64,000 nt of DNA, from the NCBI GenBank assembly GCA_023432405.1, contig JAEYUQ010000003.1, positions 132,381 to 196,380 on the forward strand, written 5' to 3'. The notes beneath the pieces are model-generated. The model saw only the letters and a program-made list of their open reading frames with translations. It had not been told where the DNA came from and did not search any database. Both the position numbers and the translations under genes were made by a program. Positions 25,552-33,949 of the stretch are shown here, in pieces (positions within the stretch are counted from its first letter, which is position 1; the number at the start of each line of letters is the position of its first letter). Source of the DNA: Actinomycetes bacterium. Lineage in GTDB: Bacteria > Actinomycetota > Actinomycetes > Mycobacteriales > Mycobacteriaceae.

Positions 25552-25991
25552 TCGTTCGAGCTGTTCATTTACCACGCTGTTATTGCCACCAACGTATTGG
25601 TTTCTGCTGCGCTAAAATGAGACTCTTTCCCTGGTGCCATAATCAGTCTTGTCTTCGACAAAACAATTGTTTCGATACTTTGCAAGGATATTCTTGAAGA
25701 ATATAAAACAGTTTTGAGACATACGAAATTTCACCTGCCAGAAGAAATTGTAGAAGACATTGTAGACGCCATATATAATTGTGCTGTTTTCCTGGACGTT
25801 CAGAATAAGAATTTTGTTCTTCCAGATCCTGATGATGTCGTATTTTTCGATTTAGCAGTGACCGCAAGGGAGGGTGATTTTAAAGGAGCCATGCTTCTAA
25901 CGGGAAATATAAAGCATTTTCCCAAAGAGGGTTTGTGGTGACTCCTCGAGAGTTCCTGGACATGGTTTTAGAAGGAAGAGAAGGGATGTAA
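25550..25991 (+). pseudogene. PIN-domain toxin, degraded
   Basis: Conceptual reading recovers YHAVIATNVLVSAALK, then stop, then DSFPGAIISLVFDKTIVSIL and CKDILEEYKTVLRHTKFHLP, and VLPDPDDVVFFDLAVTAREG then LLTGNIKHFPK, the COG1569-type PIN toxin. Lesions are: the ATG at 25550 is out of frame with the body; the first catalytic Asp of DTNV is Ala (ATNV); a TGA interrupts after AALK, probably from TGG; and a frame slip at 25926-25933 separates the C-terminus TPREFLDMVLEGREGM. The ribonuclease toxin is certainly inactive. From 25992 to 26300 I see no intact gene. Confidence 0.88.
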
Positions 25992-26300
25992 GATAGTTCC
26001 GTCATTGGGCTGGGAACTCCGTCAGTGCCATCTTCTTCGGCTAAAGCTCCTTAAGGCTGTTAGCAGGAGCCAACAGAGTAAGCGTATTTTTATCGATCGT
26101 AGTTTTGAGATTCGTGAGGCTAACGGACGCAATCCTTGCGGGCACTGCTAGTCCGTTGAGCGGGGCGTCGATACGTGAGAAGCGGGTTTGCGGGTACCGT
26201 GACCTGTGAGAAGGTCCCGTCTGGGAAGCTCCACGCTGCTAGTTTCTGTCGCAATAGGATTAGAGTTTACCTGAAGCGGCAGGAATAAAAGGAGGGTGCA

Positions 26301-27130
26301 ATGGCAGAAAGGTATATTCCGTTTCCTGCTTTCGCTGATTGGCAAGGACAAGCTAGTGGCATGTATGCCTTTGACAAAGTAGCAGCTCAATTTAAGGAGC
26401 TCTCTGCGAGGCAGCGTGAAATCTTCCAAGAGCTACTCGATGTGCCACGGTTGATTCCAACGCTATCGAGGGTGTGTTTACCTCGGATCGCGAATTCAGC
26501 TATCTAGTTGCAACTATGGCTCCCGGTTGGGAATCTCGGATGGAAGAAAAGGGTGCCCATGCTCGCTCAGCGTTTGACGCAGCGATGGAAGGTTACAACA
26601 TGGTGCTTGACATCGCTACCGCCACAGTCCCCCTGACGGAATTTTTCATTCGCACGCTCCACGGCGTCATGCTGTCATCTCAGAACGAGTTCACGGTGAA
26701 AACTGCCGCCGGCTTTCAGAAACATCGTTTAGTCAAGGGTGTTTATAAGACCCAGCCCAACTTTCCCTTGAAACCTGACGGGGAGATTCACTTTTATGCC
26801 TCTCCTGAGGAAACTCCGGTGGAAATGCATCGCCTTGTCACGGAATGTTCCTGTGAACAGTTTTACACAGCGCACCCGGTAGTGCAGGCCTCCTATATTC
26901 ACTATGGGTTTGTCTGCGTTCATCCGTTCTCAGATGGCAACGGAAGGGTTGCTCGCGCCCTAGCGTCTGCATTTCTCTATCGGCAGCCGGGTTCTCCGCT
27001 GGTGATTTTCGACGATCAAAAGCTCAATTATTACGACGCCTTAGAGTCTGCTGGGCATGGCAATTTCCGGCCTTTTATCGAGTTCGTGGAAAACTGCGCC
27101 GTCGAAACCATGCGGGACGCCTTGAGCTAG
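26301..27130 (+). pseudogene. Fic-domain AMP-transferase gene with a frameshift
   Basis: The first frame (ATG at 26301, ribosome site AGGAGGG) encodes a Fic N-terminus to ...REIFQELLDV; the second frame resumes with ATVDSNAIEGVFTSDREFSY and runs to 27130. A one-base deletion near 26445 links them. The catalytic motif HPFSDGNGRVARA is intact at 26921 onward, as is the flap region. SNAIEG (26456-26473) fits the inhibitory helix [S/T]xxxE[G/N] of class II Fic proteins. Translation restarting at GTG 26474 would give a 218-residue Fic core without this helix. Whether that is made is unknown. Confidence 0.87.
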
Positions 27131-27534
27131 CTGCATCTCAAGTTCTCGAACGGCGCTAAGCGCAGGGGTCTCAGCCGGCAGACTCAGCAGATTGCCATGC
27201 TGCTGGGCGAAGCCGTGGGTTTATACCAGCGAGAATTAATACCTCTGAACTGGGAAAACTCACTAATTATTGCACTAATTTGGTAAAACCCAGTAACAGT
27301 TCCTCTACGCTTACGTATCCGTAACTTGTAAGAAGAGTCTGCACTCCAGTAGCGGTCCTGCGTCTTATGCTGATCTGCTTCTGGAGCGCATCTTAGGTAC
27401 CGATACGAGATGAAAACGCAGTGGTCCTTACTTCCGCAAGCTCGTCTTCGGGGTAAATGCCACTGCGCGGAGGTTGCGATTATGCCTCACATCACATGTC
27501 GACGCCCGCCGAGACCCTTGCTGAGAGAAGTATC
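27131..27534. other. Intergenic stretch without recognisable gene
   Basis: About 400 bases follow the Fic gene. A short open stretch reads LSRQTQQIAMLLGEAVGLYQ, perhaps a relic, but no start, ribosome site or family is evident. AT-rich inverted bits occur around 27240-27300 (CTGGGAAAAC and GGTAAAACCCAG), possibly a weak hairpin. Confidence 0.5.
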
Positions 27535-27553
27535 TTAGGTTAAGCTACCCTTG
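27535..27553. promoter_or_regulatory. DtxR-like iron box upstream of the secreted-protein pseudogene
   Basis: TTAGGTTAAGCTACCCTTG matches 14 of 19 positions of the DtxR consensus (TTAGGTTAGCCTAACCTAA), with the left half TTAGGTTA perfect. It lies 42 bases upstream of the ATG, where it could overlap the promoter. This is a single-site visual match. Confidence 0.45.
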
Positions 27554-27594
27554 TTTATATTCCCGTCTGCATACTGAAGAAAGAGGTTCCTTGT

Positions 27595-28140
27595 ATGCAC
27601 CCGAACCCCGCAATTCGCAAGCTAGCCCGCACAGTTGTTGCTGGAGCCGCTGCCATCTCCTTGACTGGAACGTTTGCGGCACCCGCTATGGCGGAGCCCA
27701 GTTCTGCAGCTGGCGAGTAAAACTCTGACCTGGTCACAATTCGGCCAGGAGACACCATTGTGGATTCCTCCGGAAATGAATGCACCATGACCAAGCAGTT
27801 CTATCGCCCGTCTGCTTCTAAGAAGGGGCCGTATGCCGAGTATGGGGTTAACGGATGGGGTGTGCTCAAAGGTAATTGTGGCTCTTTGAACGGATTCTGG
27901 GTGCGCGCTGGTGCCGATGAAGTGCGTGGCATTCTGGAAAAGACACCCGGCTCTGAGCTGGCTGATAAGGTTCTTCCTCCTCAAGTAAAGAAGATGAAAG
28001 AAATTGGTAAGCCTGCTTATCTCAAAGGCAAGAAAGACGAGGGCGTTGTAGGTTGGGTGATCACCACTGGTGCGGGAATTTCCTTCATTGGGGTTAATCG
28101 CACGAATGCGCAGTATGAAGGTCCCTCACAGGTTGACTAA
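27595..28140 (+). pseudogene. Secreted protein gene with premature stop after the signal peptide
   Basis: From ATG 27595 the frame encodes a clear Sec signal peptide (RKLARTVVAGAAAISLTGTF then AAPAMAEP), but a TAA at 27718-27720 follows SSAAGE. The same frame continues open for another 140 codons (NSDLVTIRPGDTIVDSSGNE then CTMTKQFY...) to a stop at 28140, so a single CAA/GAA-to-TAA change would explain the break. I do not recognise the mature domain; CTM and GFWV-like segments faintly recall S1 protease-like N-termini. A DtxR-like box precedes it. Confidence 0.78.
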
Positions 28141-28230
28141 GGGAACATCTGCGTCAGTGGGTTGATCGCTGAGGATCAATCCATACTTGGAAGAGCGCCT
28201 TCCTGAACTAGGAAAACACTTCGCATACGT

Positions 28231-28282
28231 GGAAACTTGGAAAAATCTTCAACGTTTCATTCCACGTTTCTTTCCCAGTTTT
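28231..28282. repeat. Repeat copy downstream of the AlbA_2/ATPase gene
   Basis: GGAAACTTGGAAAAATCTTC, then after a short gap TTTCTTTCCCAGTTTT, is repeated in the same orientation at 30126-30165. The left part forms an imperfect dyad. This copy has about 12 extra bases between the two blocks. Confidence 0.75.
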
Positions 28283-28305
28283 GGTTATGGCAGGGAAGAG
28301 AATCG

Positions 28306-30078
28306 TCATTGCTTTCGTGCTAGACGGTACGTAGTTCCACGCCTTCCTTGCCCGCCGTCCATCTCAATAAAGTGCTCTTCTAACAGGGGTTTTAGAGCAT
28401 AGCGTACTTGATTCTCGCTAAGCTTTGTTTTTGTGAGAAGTTCTTTGAGGGACAAACTATCGTCCTCATTTAAAACTTGGAAAACGGCGACTACGTTCTT
28501 TCCCAGTTTCTTCACACTCTCAGCAGTGATTGGGCTAGTAGTGAAGCCTGTAGTTCTAGGTTTGTCTGTGCGGGGTTTTGGTGCACTGGGCTTATCCGTG
28601 CCGGTGTTGCCTTTCTCAGTGAGGAGAATTTCCTCACCAGATTGGGTAACAAGACCGGCGTCGATAAGCTGCTCGATAGCGTCTAAGAGATCGTCCCGAG
28701 AGAGGGGCTCGTACTCAGTGCGCAGCCGAGACAAGGAGTAGATCTGTCCCCGGAAGAGTCCCACAAGGAGATCTTCTTGCGGAGCAGACAGCTTCATTTC
28801 AAGTGAATTGAGCCACTGTTGCTCACGGTCAGAAAAGCGCTTTCCACGCGGGAAAATGACTTTGAATTGAGTTCCTGAGTCTATGAACTTGGGGGGATGC
28901 ATCCGTGCGTACTGGATTGCCAAAAGAGCTTCGCGAATACCACCACCCTCACCTTCGATAACGCGCTTGCCGTCTCTGGTTTCCAAGAACTTCGCAATAT
29001 CGTAGAGCCGCTGGTTGACTGCTGCTTTTGTAATCTCTCGACTTTCCAACTGGGCAACAGAAAGTCCCTTGAGGCCACCTGGATTTTGAATAATGAGAGC
29101 GCTGTCAGTTAGTCGGATTTCAACCCTTTTCCCAGCGTCAAGTGAAGGGCCTAAATCGCGGTGAACAAAGGCGTTAGCCACGATCTCTCGGACGGCTGAC
29201 AAAGGAAATTCAGAGCGATTGATCAGGTGCCCATCGTCGTCATACTCAGTGACTTTATCCGTGTTGTGTTGAATCCAATCCATCGCTTGATCCACCAAAT
29301 CAGGGAGAGGCCCTTCAAGGTCGGTGAGGTTTTTTGTTCGACTGCGGGTATCTATCCGAGCTAGTCTCACCGCCGCAGTGGCTCCTAGTGATGGTTCCGT
29401 TGTCTGAGGTAAAAAGCCCAGTGAATAGAGACCAGCTAGGCGGAGGTTTCCGCGATCATCTGTGACATTCATGATCTGCAGCAGTAGATCATCGTCATGA
29501 ATTGCGCCTCGTCGGTGAGAGAGAGCACGAACATTGGCCAACAGCTTGGTTGTCAGCGCCTGGTCTAACTGTTGAGTACCTGCGCCTTCGTAGATTTTCA
29601 GATCGAAATCTGTGCGTTCAGACTGGTGAAGAGCCGAAATCTCAATGAGTCGCAAATCATTGCCGTTCATCACATAGTCCCCATCAGCCTGACGAAGATA
29701 GGGCTTGCCATGATAAAGCGCTGGTTTGAAAGTAGGCAGGAGGGGGCTGACATCAACTGCTACAACTACCCCGTGCTCAGTACTGATATCAGTGAATTCC
29801 AACTGAGGAGCAGGATTCACAGTTTGACGGCAGAAATCTGCAACTTTCTTGCGCATCTGTGCAGGGTTATCCACACCGACAACCTGGAAGCCTGAATGCT
29901 GGTCAATTCCCAGGAGGATAGTCCCGCCATCAGGCATATTGGCAAAGGCACTGAGAGATTCTCCGATGGACTCAGGCATACCTCCAGCAGCACGTTTGCA
30001 CTCAATCAAGGTGGTGTCGTCACCGAAGGAGCGAAGCTCGTCCAATGTTGCCTGCAGAGTATCGGGATTCCAGGGCAT
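28306..30078 (-). CDS. AlbA_2-domain / GHKL-ATPase regulator-like protein with winged-helix tail
   Basis: About 590 residues from the ATG at 30078; a TTG at 30120 is also in frame and neither has a clear ribosome site. The N-terminal AlbA_2 (Schlafen-like) domain reads TTLIECKRAAGGMPESIGES and ANMPDGGTILLGID. A middle domain resembles HATPase_4 (LSAVREIVANAFVHRDLG and IIQNPGGLKGLS, GEGGGIREAL). The C-terminal ~150 residues contain winged-helix segments (LLDAIEQLIDAGLV and LSLKELLTKTKLSENQVRYA). Proteins of this COG2865-like architecture are common in accessory regions, including defence islands, and are poorly characterised. Repeats with dyad symmetry lie at both ends. Confidence 0.85.
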   Translation of the reverse strand: MPWNPDTLQATLDELRSFGDDTTLIECKRAAGGMPESIGESLSAFANMPDGGTILLGIDQHSGFQVVGVDNPAQMRKKVADFCRQTVNPAPQLEFTDISTEHGVVVAVDVSPLLPTFKPALYHGKPYLRQADGDYVMNGNDLRLIEISALHQSERTDFDLKIYEGAGTQQLDQALTTKLLANVRALSHRRGAIHDDDLLLQIMNVTDDRGNLRLAGLYSLGFLPQTTEPSLGATAAVRLARIDTRSRTKNLTDLEGPLPDLVDQAMDWIQHNTDKVTEYDDDGHLINRSEFPLSAVREIVANAFVHRDLGPSLDAGKRVEIRLTDSALIIQNPGGLKGLSVAQLESREITKAAVNQRLYDIAKFLETRDGKRVIEGEGGGIREALLAIQYARMHPPKFIDSGTQFKVIFPRGKRFSDREQQWLNSLEMKLSAPQEDLLVGLFRGQIYSLSRLRTEYEPLSRDDLLDAIEQLIDAGLVTQSGEEILLTEKGNTGTDKPSAPKPRTDKPRTTGFTTSPITAESVKKLGKNVVAVFQVLNEDDSLSLKELLTKTKLSENQVRYALKPLLEEHFIEMDGGQGRRGTTYRLARKQ

Positions 30079-30125
30079 AGGAGGAACTTTAGAGCTCAAA
30101 ACTTGGAAAATCCATAGCAAACTGA

Positions 30126-30165
30126 GGAAACTTGGAAAAATCTTCCGAGTTTCTTTCCCAGTTTT
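30126..30165. repeat. Repeat copy and dyad upstream of the AlbA_2/ATPase gene
   Basis: The sequence contains AAACTTGGAA, AAATC, TTCCGAGTTT, an imperfect palindrome 48 bases or more upstream of the gene start, then TTTCTTTCCCAGTTTT. The same blocks appear at 28231-28282, and a partial AAACTTGGAAAA recurs at about 30099. It may be an autoregulatory operator or an element boundary. Confidence 0.7.
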
Positions 30166-30194
30166 ATTGCGAGTTTCCAGGTTTCAGCTATCCC

Positions 30195-31496
30195 TTAGCT
30201 GATCTTGTCCAGAATTACCGAGCCGCGCTCCTCGGGCTTCTCCTCAGTTACCTGGTAACCGCCGTCCAGAGCCTCCAATGCTCGCGCGAACCTATCGGGG
30301 GTATCAGTGTGCAGGGTGAACAGTGTCTGACCAGTCTTCACCTGGTCTCCCACCACGGCGTGCAACTCAATTCCGGCTCCTGCCTGTACCGGATCTTCCT
30401 TCCGCGCACGTCCGGCACCTAGCCGCCAACTGGCCACACCGAAGGAAAGGGCGTCGGTAGTGCTCAGCCAGCCGTCCTTGTCAGCCACAACATCGTGAGT
30501 ATGGGTGGCACGAGGAAGTGGTGCATCAGGGTCTCCGCCCTGTGCACGAATCATGGCTTTCCAGGTATCCATCGCCGCTCCAGAGCTAAGGCGCTGTTCA
30601 AGGTCATCGTGGTGAATGCCAGCGGCCTCGAGCATTTCGTGAGCCAGCGCCAGGGTGAGCTCAACCACGTCCTGAGGGCCTCCGCCAGCCAGAACTTCCA
30701 CAGATTCCTCAACCTCAAGGGCATTGCCAATCTTTCTACCCAGTGGGCGGGACATATCAGTCAGCAGTGCCGTGGTGTGAAGTCCGGAATCCTTACCCAG
30801 GCGCACCATCGTCTCAGCCAGCTCGCGCGCTTGGTCAACCTCTTTCATAAAGGCGCCAGAACCAGCCTTGACGTCCAGCACCAGGCTGTCTGCACCCTCC
30901 GCAATTTTCTTGGACATGATGGAGCTGGCAATCAGTGGAATGCAGTTGACCGTGGCTGTCACATCGCGCAGCGCGTAGAGGCGTTTGTCTGCAGGAACCA
31001 GGTTGGGGCCTGCCGCGCAGACCACACAGCCGGGATCCGTGAGAATGTCACGCAACTTCTCAGGAGAGACGTCAGCACGCCAACCCGGTATGGATTCCAG
31101 CTTGTCCAGGGTGCCACCGGTGTGCCCCAGCCCTCGGCCAGAAAGCTGCGGTACGGACACCCCATAACAGGCCACCAAGGGAGCCAGCGGAAGGGTGATT
31201 TTGTCGCCTACGCCTCCCGTGGAGTGCTTATCTGCCGTGGGTTTCCCGATACTGGAAAAATCCATCCTTTCGCCGGTGTTGATCATTGCGGACGTCCAGC
31301 GCGCAATTTCATGCGGCGTCATTCCGTTGAGGAAAATGGCCATTGCCAGCGCGGACATCTGTTCATCAGCAACAACGCCACGGGTGTAGGCGTCAATCAC
31401 CCAGTCAATTTCCTGATCTGTCAGGGTGCGTCCGTCGCGTTTTGCGCTGATCACATCAACGGCGTCAAAAGGCTCAACTGCCTGGTTATCGCTCAT
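30195..31496 (-). CDS. deoA: Thymidine phosphorylase
   Basis: 433 residues from the ATG at 31496, which has AAGGA at suitable spacing. The pyrimidine nucleoside phosphorylase signature is clear: DKHSTGGVGDKITLPLAPLV, SGRGLGHTGGTLDKLESIPG, LVLDVKAGSGAFMKEVDQAR, and TDMSRPLGRKIGNALEVEE. It cleaves thymidine or deoxyuridine with phosphate to the base and deoxyribose 1-phosphate. It is divergent from cdd and the CNT transporter, forming a nucleoside-salvage cluster. The fold is shared with TrpD, but the phosphorylase motifs exclude it as the missing anthranilate phosphoribosyltransferase. Confidence 0.96.
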   Translation of the reverse strand: MSDNQAVEPFDAVDVISAKRDGRTLTDQEIDWVIDAYTRGVVADEQMSALAMAIFLNGMTPHEIARWTSAMINTGERMDFSSIGKPTADKHSTGGVGDKITLPLAPLVACYGVSVPQLSGRGLGHTGGTLDKLESIPGWRADVSPEKLRDILTDPGCVVCAAGPNLVPADKRLYALRDVTATVNCIPLIASSIMSKKIAEGADSLVLDVKAGSGAFMKEVDQARELAETMVRLGKDSGLHTTALLTDMSRPLGRKIGNALEVEESVEVLAGGGPQDVVELTLALAHEMLEAAGIHHDDLEQRLSSGAAMDTWKAMIRAQGGDPDAPLPRATHTHDVVADKDGWLSTTDALSFGVASWRLGAGRARKEDPVQAGAGIELHAVVGDQVKTGQTLFTLHTDTPDRFARALEALDGGYQVTEEKPEERGSVILDKIS

Positions 31497-31681
31497 GGAA
31501 CTCTTATCCTTCAAAGTGCAGATCTATACTGTGAACTCATAGTAAATAATAGCGGTGTGCGTGCTGATCCTGCTTTGCGCGCTTGATTCATCACAGGTGA
31601 TTCCTGTGAGGTCAAGTACCTTCTCGCGCTGAGCTTTTTGGTTTTCACCGCCGTTGTGCCCTACCTGAAAGAGAGCTGCTC

Positions 31682-32140
31682 GTGGACGCCACGGAACTCC
31701 TATCCGCCGCTCGGCAGGCCGCCACTAACGCGTATGCGCCATACTCTCACTTCCCCGTTGGTGCCGCACTTTTACTTGACGACGGTCGCGTAATCACCGG
31801 TTGCAATGTGGAAAACGCATCCTATGGTTTAACTCTCTGCGCAGAGCGTAATGCAGTGGTGAGAGCGGTTGTGTCTCGTGGGGAGGGCAGCCAGGCTGCC
31901 AGTGGGGAGACTCAGTCGGCTGATGCTACCTCTGAGGAATTGCCCGTGCCGCACATCCGGGCAGTGGCGATCGTCGGCGCGCGGGCAGAGGGTGAGCCCT
32001 GTTATCCCTGTGGGGCGTGCAGACAGGTACTTCATGAATTTGGCTGCGAGGAAGTGATAGTGGAGACCCATCGGGAACCCACAGTGATTGACTTTCAGGA
32101 GCTTCTCCCGCACGCATTTGGACCGCAAGATCTGGACTAG
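31682..32140 (+). CDS. cdd: Cytidine deaminase
   Basis: 152 residues starting at GTG 31682. The zinc site is NVENASYGLTLCAERNAVV (Cys and catalytic Glu) and PCYPCGACRQVLHEF (two Cys). The substrate loop FPVGAALL is intact. It converts cytidine or deoxycytidine to uridine or deoxyuridine, feeding the divergent thymidine phosphorylase. Between the two zinc motifs there is a ~20-residue insertion (SRGEGSQAASGETQSADATS) that is polar and probably a surface loop. The CNT transporter gene follows after 11 bases, implying one operon. Confidence 0.96.
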   Translation: MDATELLSAARQAATNAYAPYSHFPVGAALLLDDGRVITGCNVENASYGLTLCAERNAVVRAVVSRGEGSQAASGETQSADATSEELPVPHIRAVAIVGARAEGEPCYPCGACRQVLHEFGCEEVIVETHREPTVIDFQELLPHAFGPQDLD

Positions 32141-32151
32141 AAGGAAACCTT

Positions 32152-33369
32152 ATGGAAAGGCTTCAAGGTCTGCTAGGAATAGCAGCAATTTTCCTTGTTA
32201 TCGTGTTGGCGTCATCGGCGCGCAAGAAGATTAAGTGGCGAACCCTCGGGGTGGGTTTTGCTCTTCAAGTGGTGTTTGCCATTCTGGTGCTGGAGTGGGA
32301 TCCAGGTTTTGCAGCGCTCAAAGCTGTAGCAGAAGCCATTGAGAAGCTGACGGACTTCACCAATGAAGGAACCTCCTTCGTGTTCGGGTCCCTCTTTAAA
32401 GCCGATGGTGCGTTTGTGTTTGCGCTGAATGTACTGCCCGTCATTATTGTGCTGGGGGCAATTATTTCTGCCCTGTATTACCTGCGCATTATTCAGCACG
32501 TGGTGAACATTGTGGGCACAGGGATTAACAAGCTCATGGGCACCTCCAAAGTGGAGAGTGTGTGGGCTTCCTCCGTGATTTTCCTGGGGCAGTCTGAGGC
32601 CCCTCTGGTCATTGCCCCTTATCTTCCGCGCCTGACTCGTTCCGAACTTTTTGCCTGTATGACGGGCGGTTTTGCCTCAGTGGCTGGATCCACTCTCCTG
32701 GGCTATGCCCTGCTAGGGGCGCCGCTAGAGTACCTTCTGGCTGCCTCCATTATGAACGCGCCAGGTTCTTTGATTATCGCTAAGGCGCTCATGCCTGAAA
32801 CGGAAGAAAGCAACCTGGATGCCAACGTCACCGATGTGCGGGATGAAAAGTCTCGCAACATTATCGACGCCCTCGGCGCCGGAGCTATGGCTGGTGGGAA
32901 AATTGCTGTGACGGTGGCCTGCCTACTCATTGCCTTTATTGCCATTATTGCTATGATTTCTGCCATTTTGGCTGGTATTGGCGGTTGGTTCGGCCAAGAT
33001 AACTGGTCTTTGGAGGGCCTCTTTGGAGTGATTTTCTCTCCGGTGGCATGGCTGATTGGTGTGCCCTGGGAGAACGTAGGCCTGGTGGGTAGTTTCATTG
33101 GGGAAAAGACCATTCTTAACGAATTCGTGGGTTACACCTCCTTCAGCGAGCACGTGGCTGATATGGATCCAAAGTCTGTACTGTTGAGCTCCTTTGCCTT
33201 GGCTGGTTTTGCCAACCTTTCCTCCATCGCCATTCAGATTGGTTCTATTGGTGGTCTTTGTCCCGAGCGTCGTGGAGAAGTAGCGGAGCTCGGCGTGAAG
33301 GCTCTGTGTGCTGGCTTCCTCACAAATATGCTCAACGCCGCTATTGCGGGTGTTGTGGTGTCGGTCTAG
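32152..33369 (+). CDS. Concentrative nucleoside transporter (NupC/CNT family)
   Basis: 405-residue membrane protein. Family marks are GFALQVVFAILVLEWDPG, VFALNVLPVIIVLGAIISAL, FLGQSEAPLVIAPYLPRLTR, MTGGFASVAGSTLLGYAL and FAGFANLSSIAIQIGSIGG-type text (SFALAGFANLSSIAIQIGSI), matching the nucleoside-binding hairpins. It imports nucleosides with protons or sodium. Located directly after cdd and before a MarR regulator, it completes uptake plus catabolism of pyrimidine nucleosides. Confidence 0.94.
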   Translation: MERLQGLLGIAAIFLVIVLASSARKKIKWRTLGVGFALQVVFAILVLEWDPGFAALKAVAEAIEKLTDFTNEGTSFVFGSLFKADGAFVFALNVLPVIIVLGAIISALYYLRIIQHVVNIVGTGINKLMGTSKVESVWASSVIFLGQSEAPLVIAPYLPRLTRSELFACMTGGFASVAGSTLLGYALLGAPLEYLLAASIMNAPGSLIIAKALMPETEESNLDANVTDVRDEKSRNIIDALGAGAMAGGKIAVTVACLLIAFIAIIAMISAILAGIGGWFGQDNWSLEGLFGVIFSPVAWLIGVPWENVGLVGSFIGEKTILNEFVGYTSFSEHVADMDPKSVLLSSFALAGFANLSSIAIQIGSIGGLCPERRGEVAELGVKALCAGFLTNMLNAAIAGVVVSV

Positions 33370-33405
33370 CGTCCTGTTCTCACCCAGTGGCGTACTATTT
33401 TCGGT

Positions 33406-33813
33406 ATGAATGAAACCTATGCTGAGCTGGGTGAATATGTCTCAAGGATTGCTCGTCTCTTACAGCATCGCAGTAGACAGTTGCCTATGGCACCGCATCA
33501 GTCTCGTGCTTTGAGCATTATCGGCAAGGGAGATACTCACCTGGCTGAACTTGCAGCCGAACTTCAGGTGACACCTCGAGCAGTCACGGAGGTGGTGCGT
33601 GCTCTCGCGCAGCTGCATACCGTAGAGGTAACGCCAAATCCGAAGGACAAGCGTGAGAAAATCATCTCTATTACGCCCTCGGGTGAAGAAAGTCTCCGTA
33701 CCACTCTGGAAGCCCAAAGTGCCATTGCCAAGGATCTCTTTGAGCCTCTTACTTCTGATCAGCAGACCCAGCTTAAGGAGCTGCTGAGCCTTGTCCTTGA
33801 CCGTGCGCAGTAA
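33406..33813 (+). CDS. MarR-family transcriptional regulator
   Basis: 135 residues. The winged helix reads APHQSRALSIIGKGDTHLAE then LAAELQVTPRAVTEVVRALA, followed by a wing with NPKDKREKIISITPSGEESL, all standard for MarR proteins (the DxRxK-type wing is present as DKREK). It follows the CNT transporter by 36 bases and may regulate the nucleoside genes, but this is only positional. Between 33814 and 33949 nothing else is evident. Confidence 0.87.
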   Translation: MNETYAELGEYVSRIARLLQHRSRQLPMAPHQSRALSIIGKGDTHLAELAAELQVTPRAVTEVVRALAQLHTVEVTPNPKDKREKIISITPSGEESLRTTLEAQSAIAKDLFEPLTSDQQTQLKELLSLVLDRAQ

Positions 33814-33949
33814 CGGGAAATGCGTGATAAATATCAGCGTTGGCTAACAGTCAGTACCCCCCAGCCCTTCGTGCCCAGAAGCCATTGCTTGACAATAACC
33901 AGCTCCTTCTAACAGTGGTCACCGTAAAACCAGTCCTCATAGCGCGGTA

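Noticed and set aside
25643..25867. 74-residue minus-strand open frame
   Set aside because: Antisense to the degraded PIN toxin; no ribosome site or family features.
28231..30165. CRISPR-like array from the repeated AAACTTGGAAAA blocks
   Set aside because: Only two full copies ~1.9 kb apart with a gene between; no regular spacers or cas genes.
30195..31496. deoA as a possible replacement for the missing trpD
   Set aside because: The folds are related, but the protein has the full thymidine phosphorylase signature and pairs with cdd and a nucleoside transporter.
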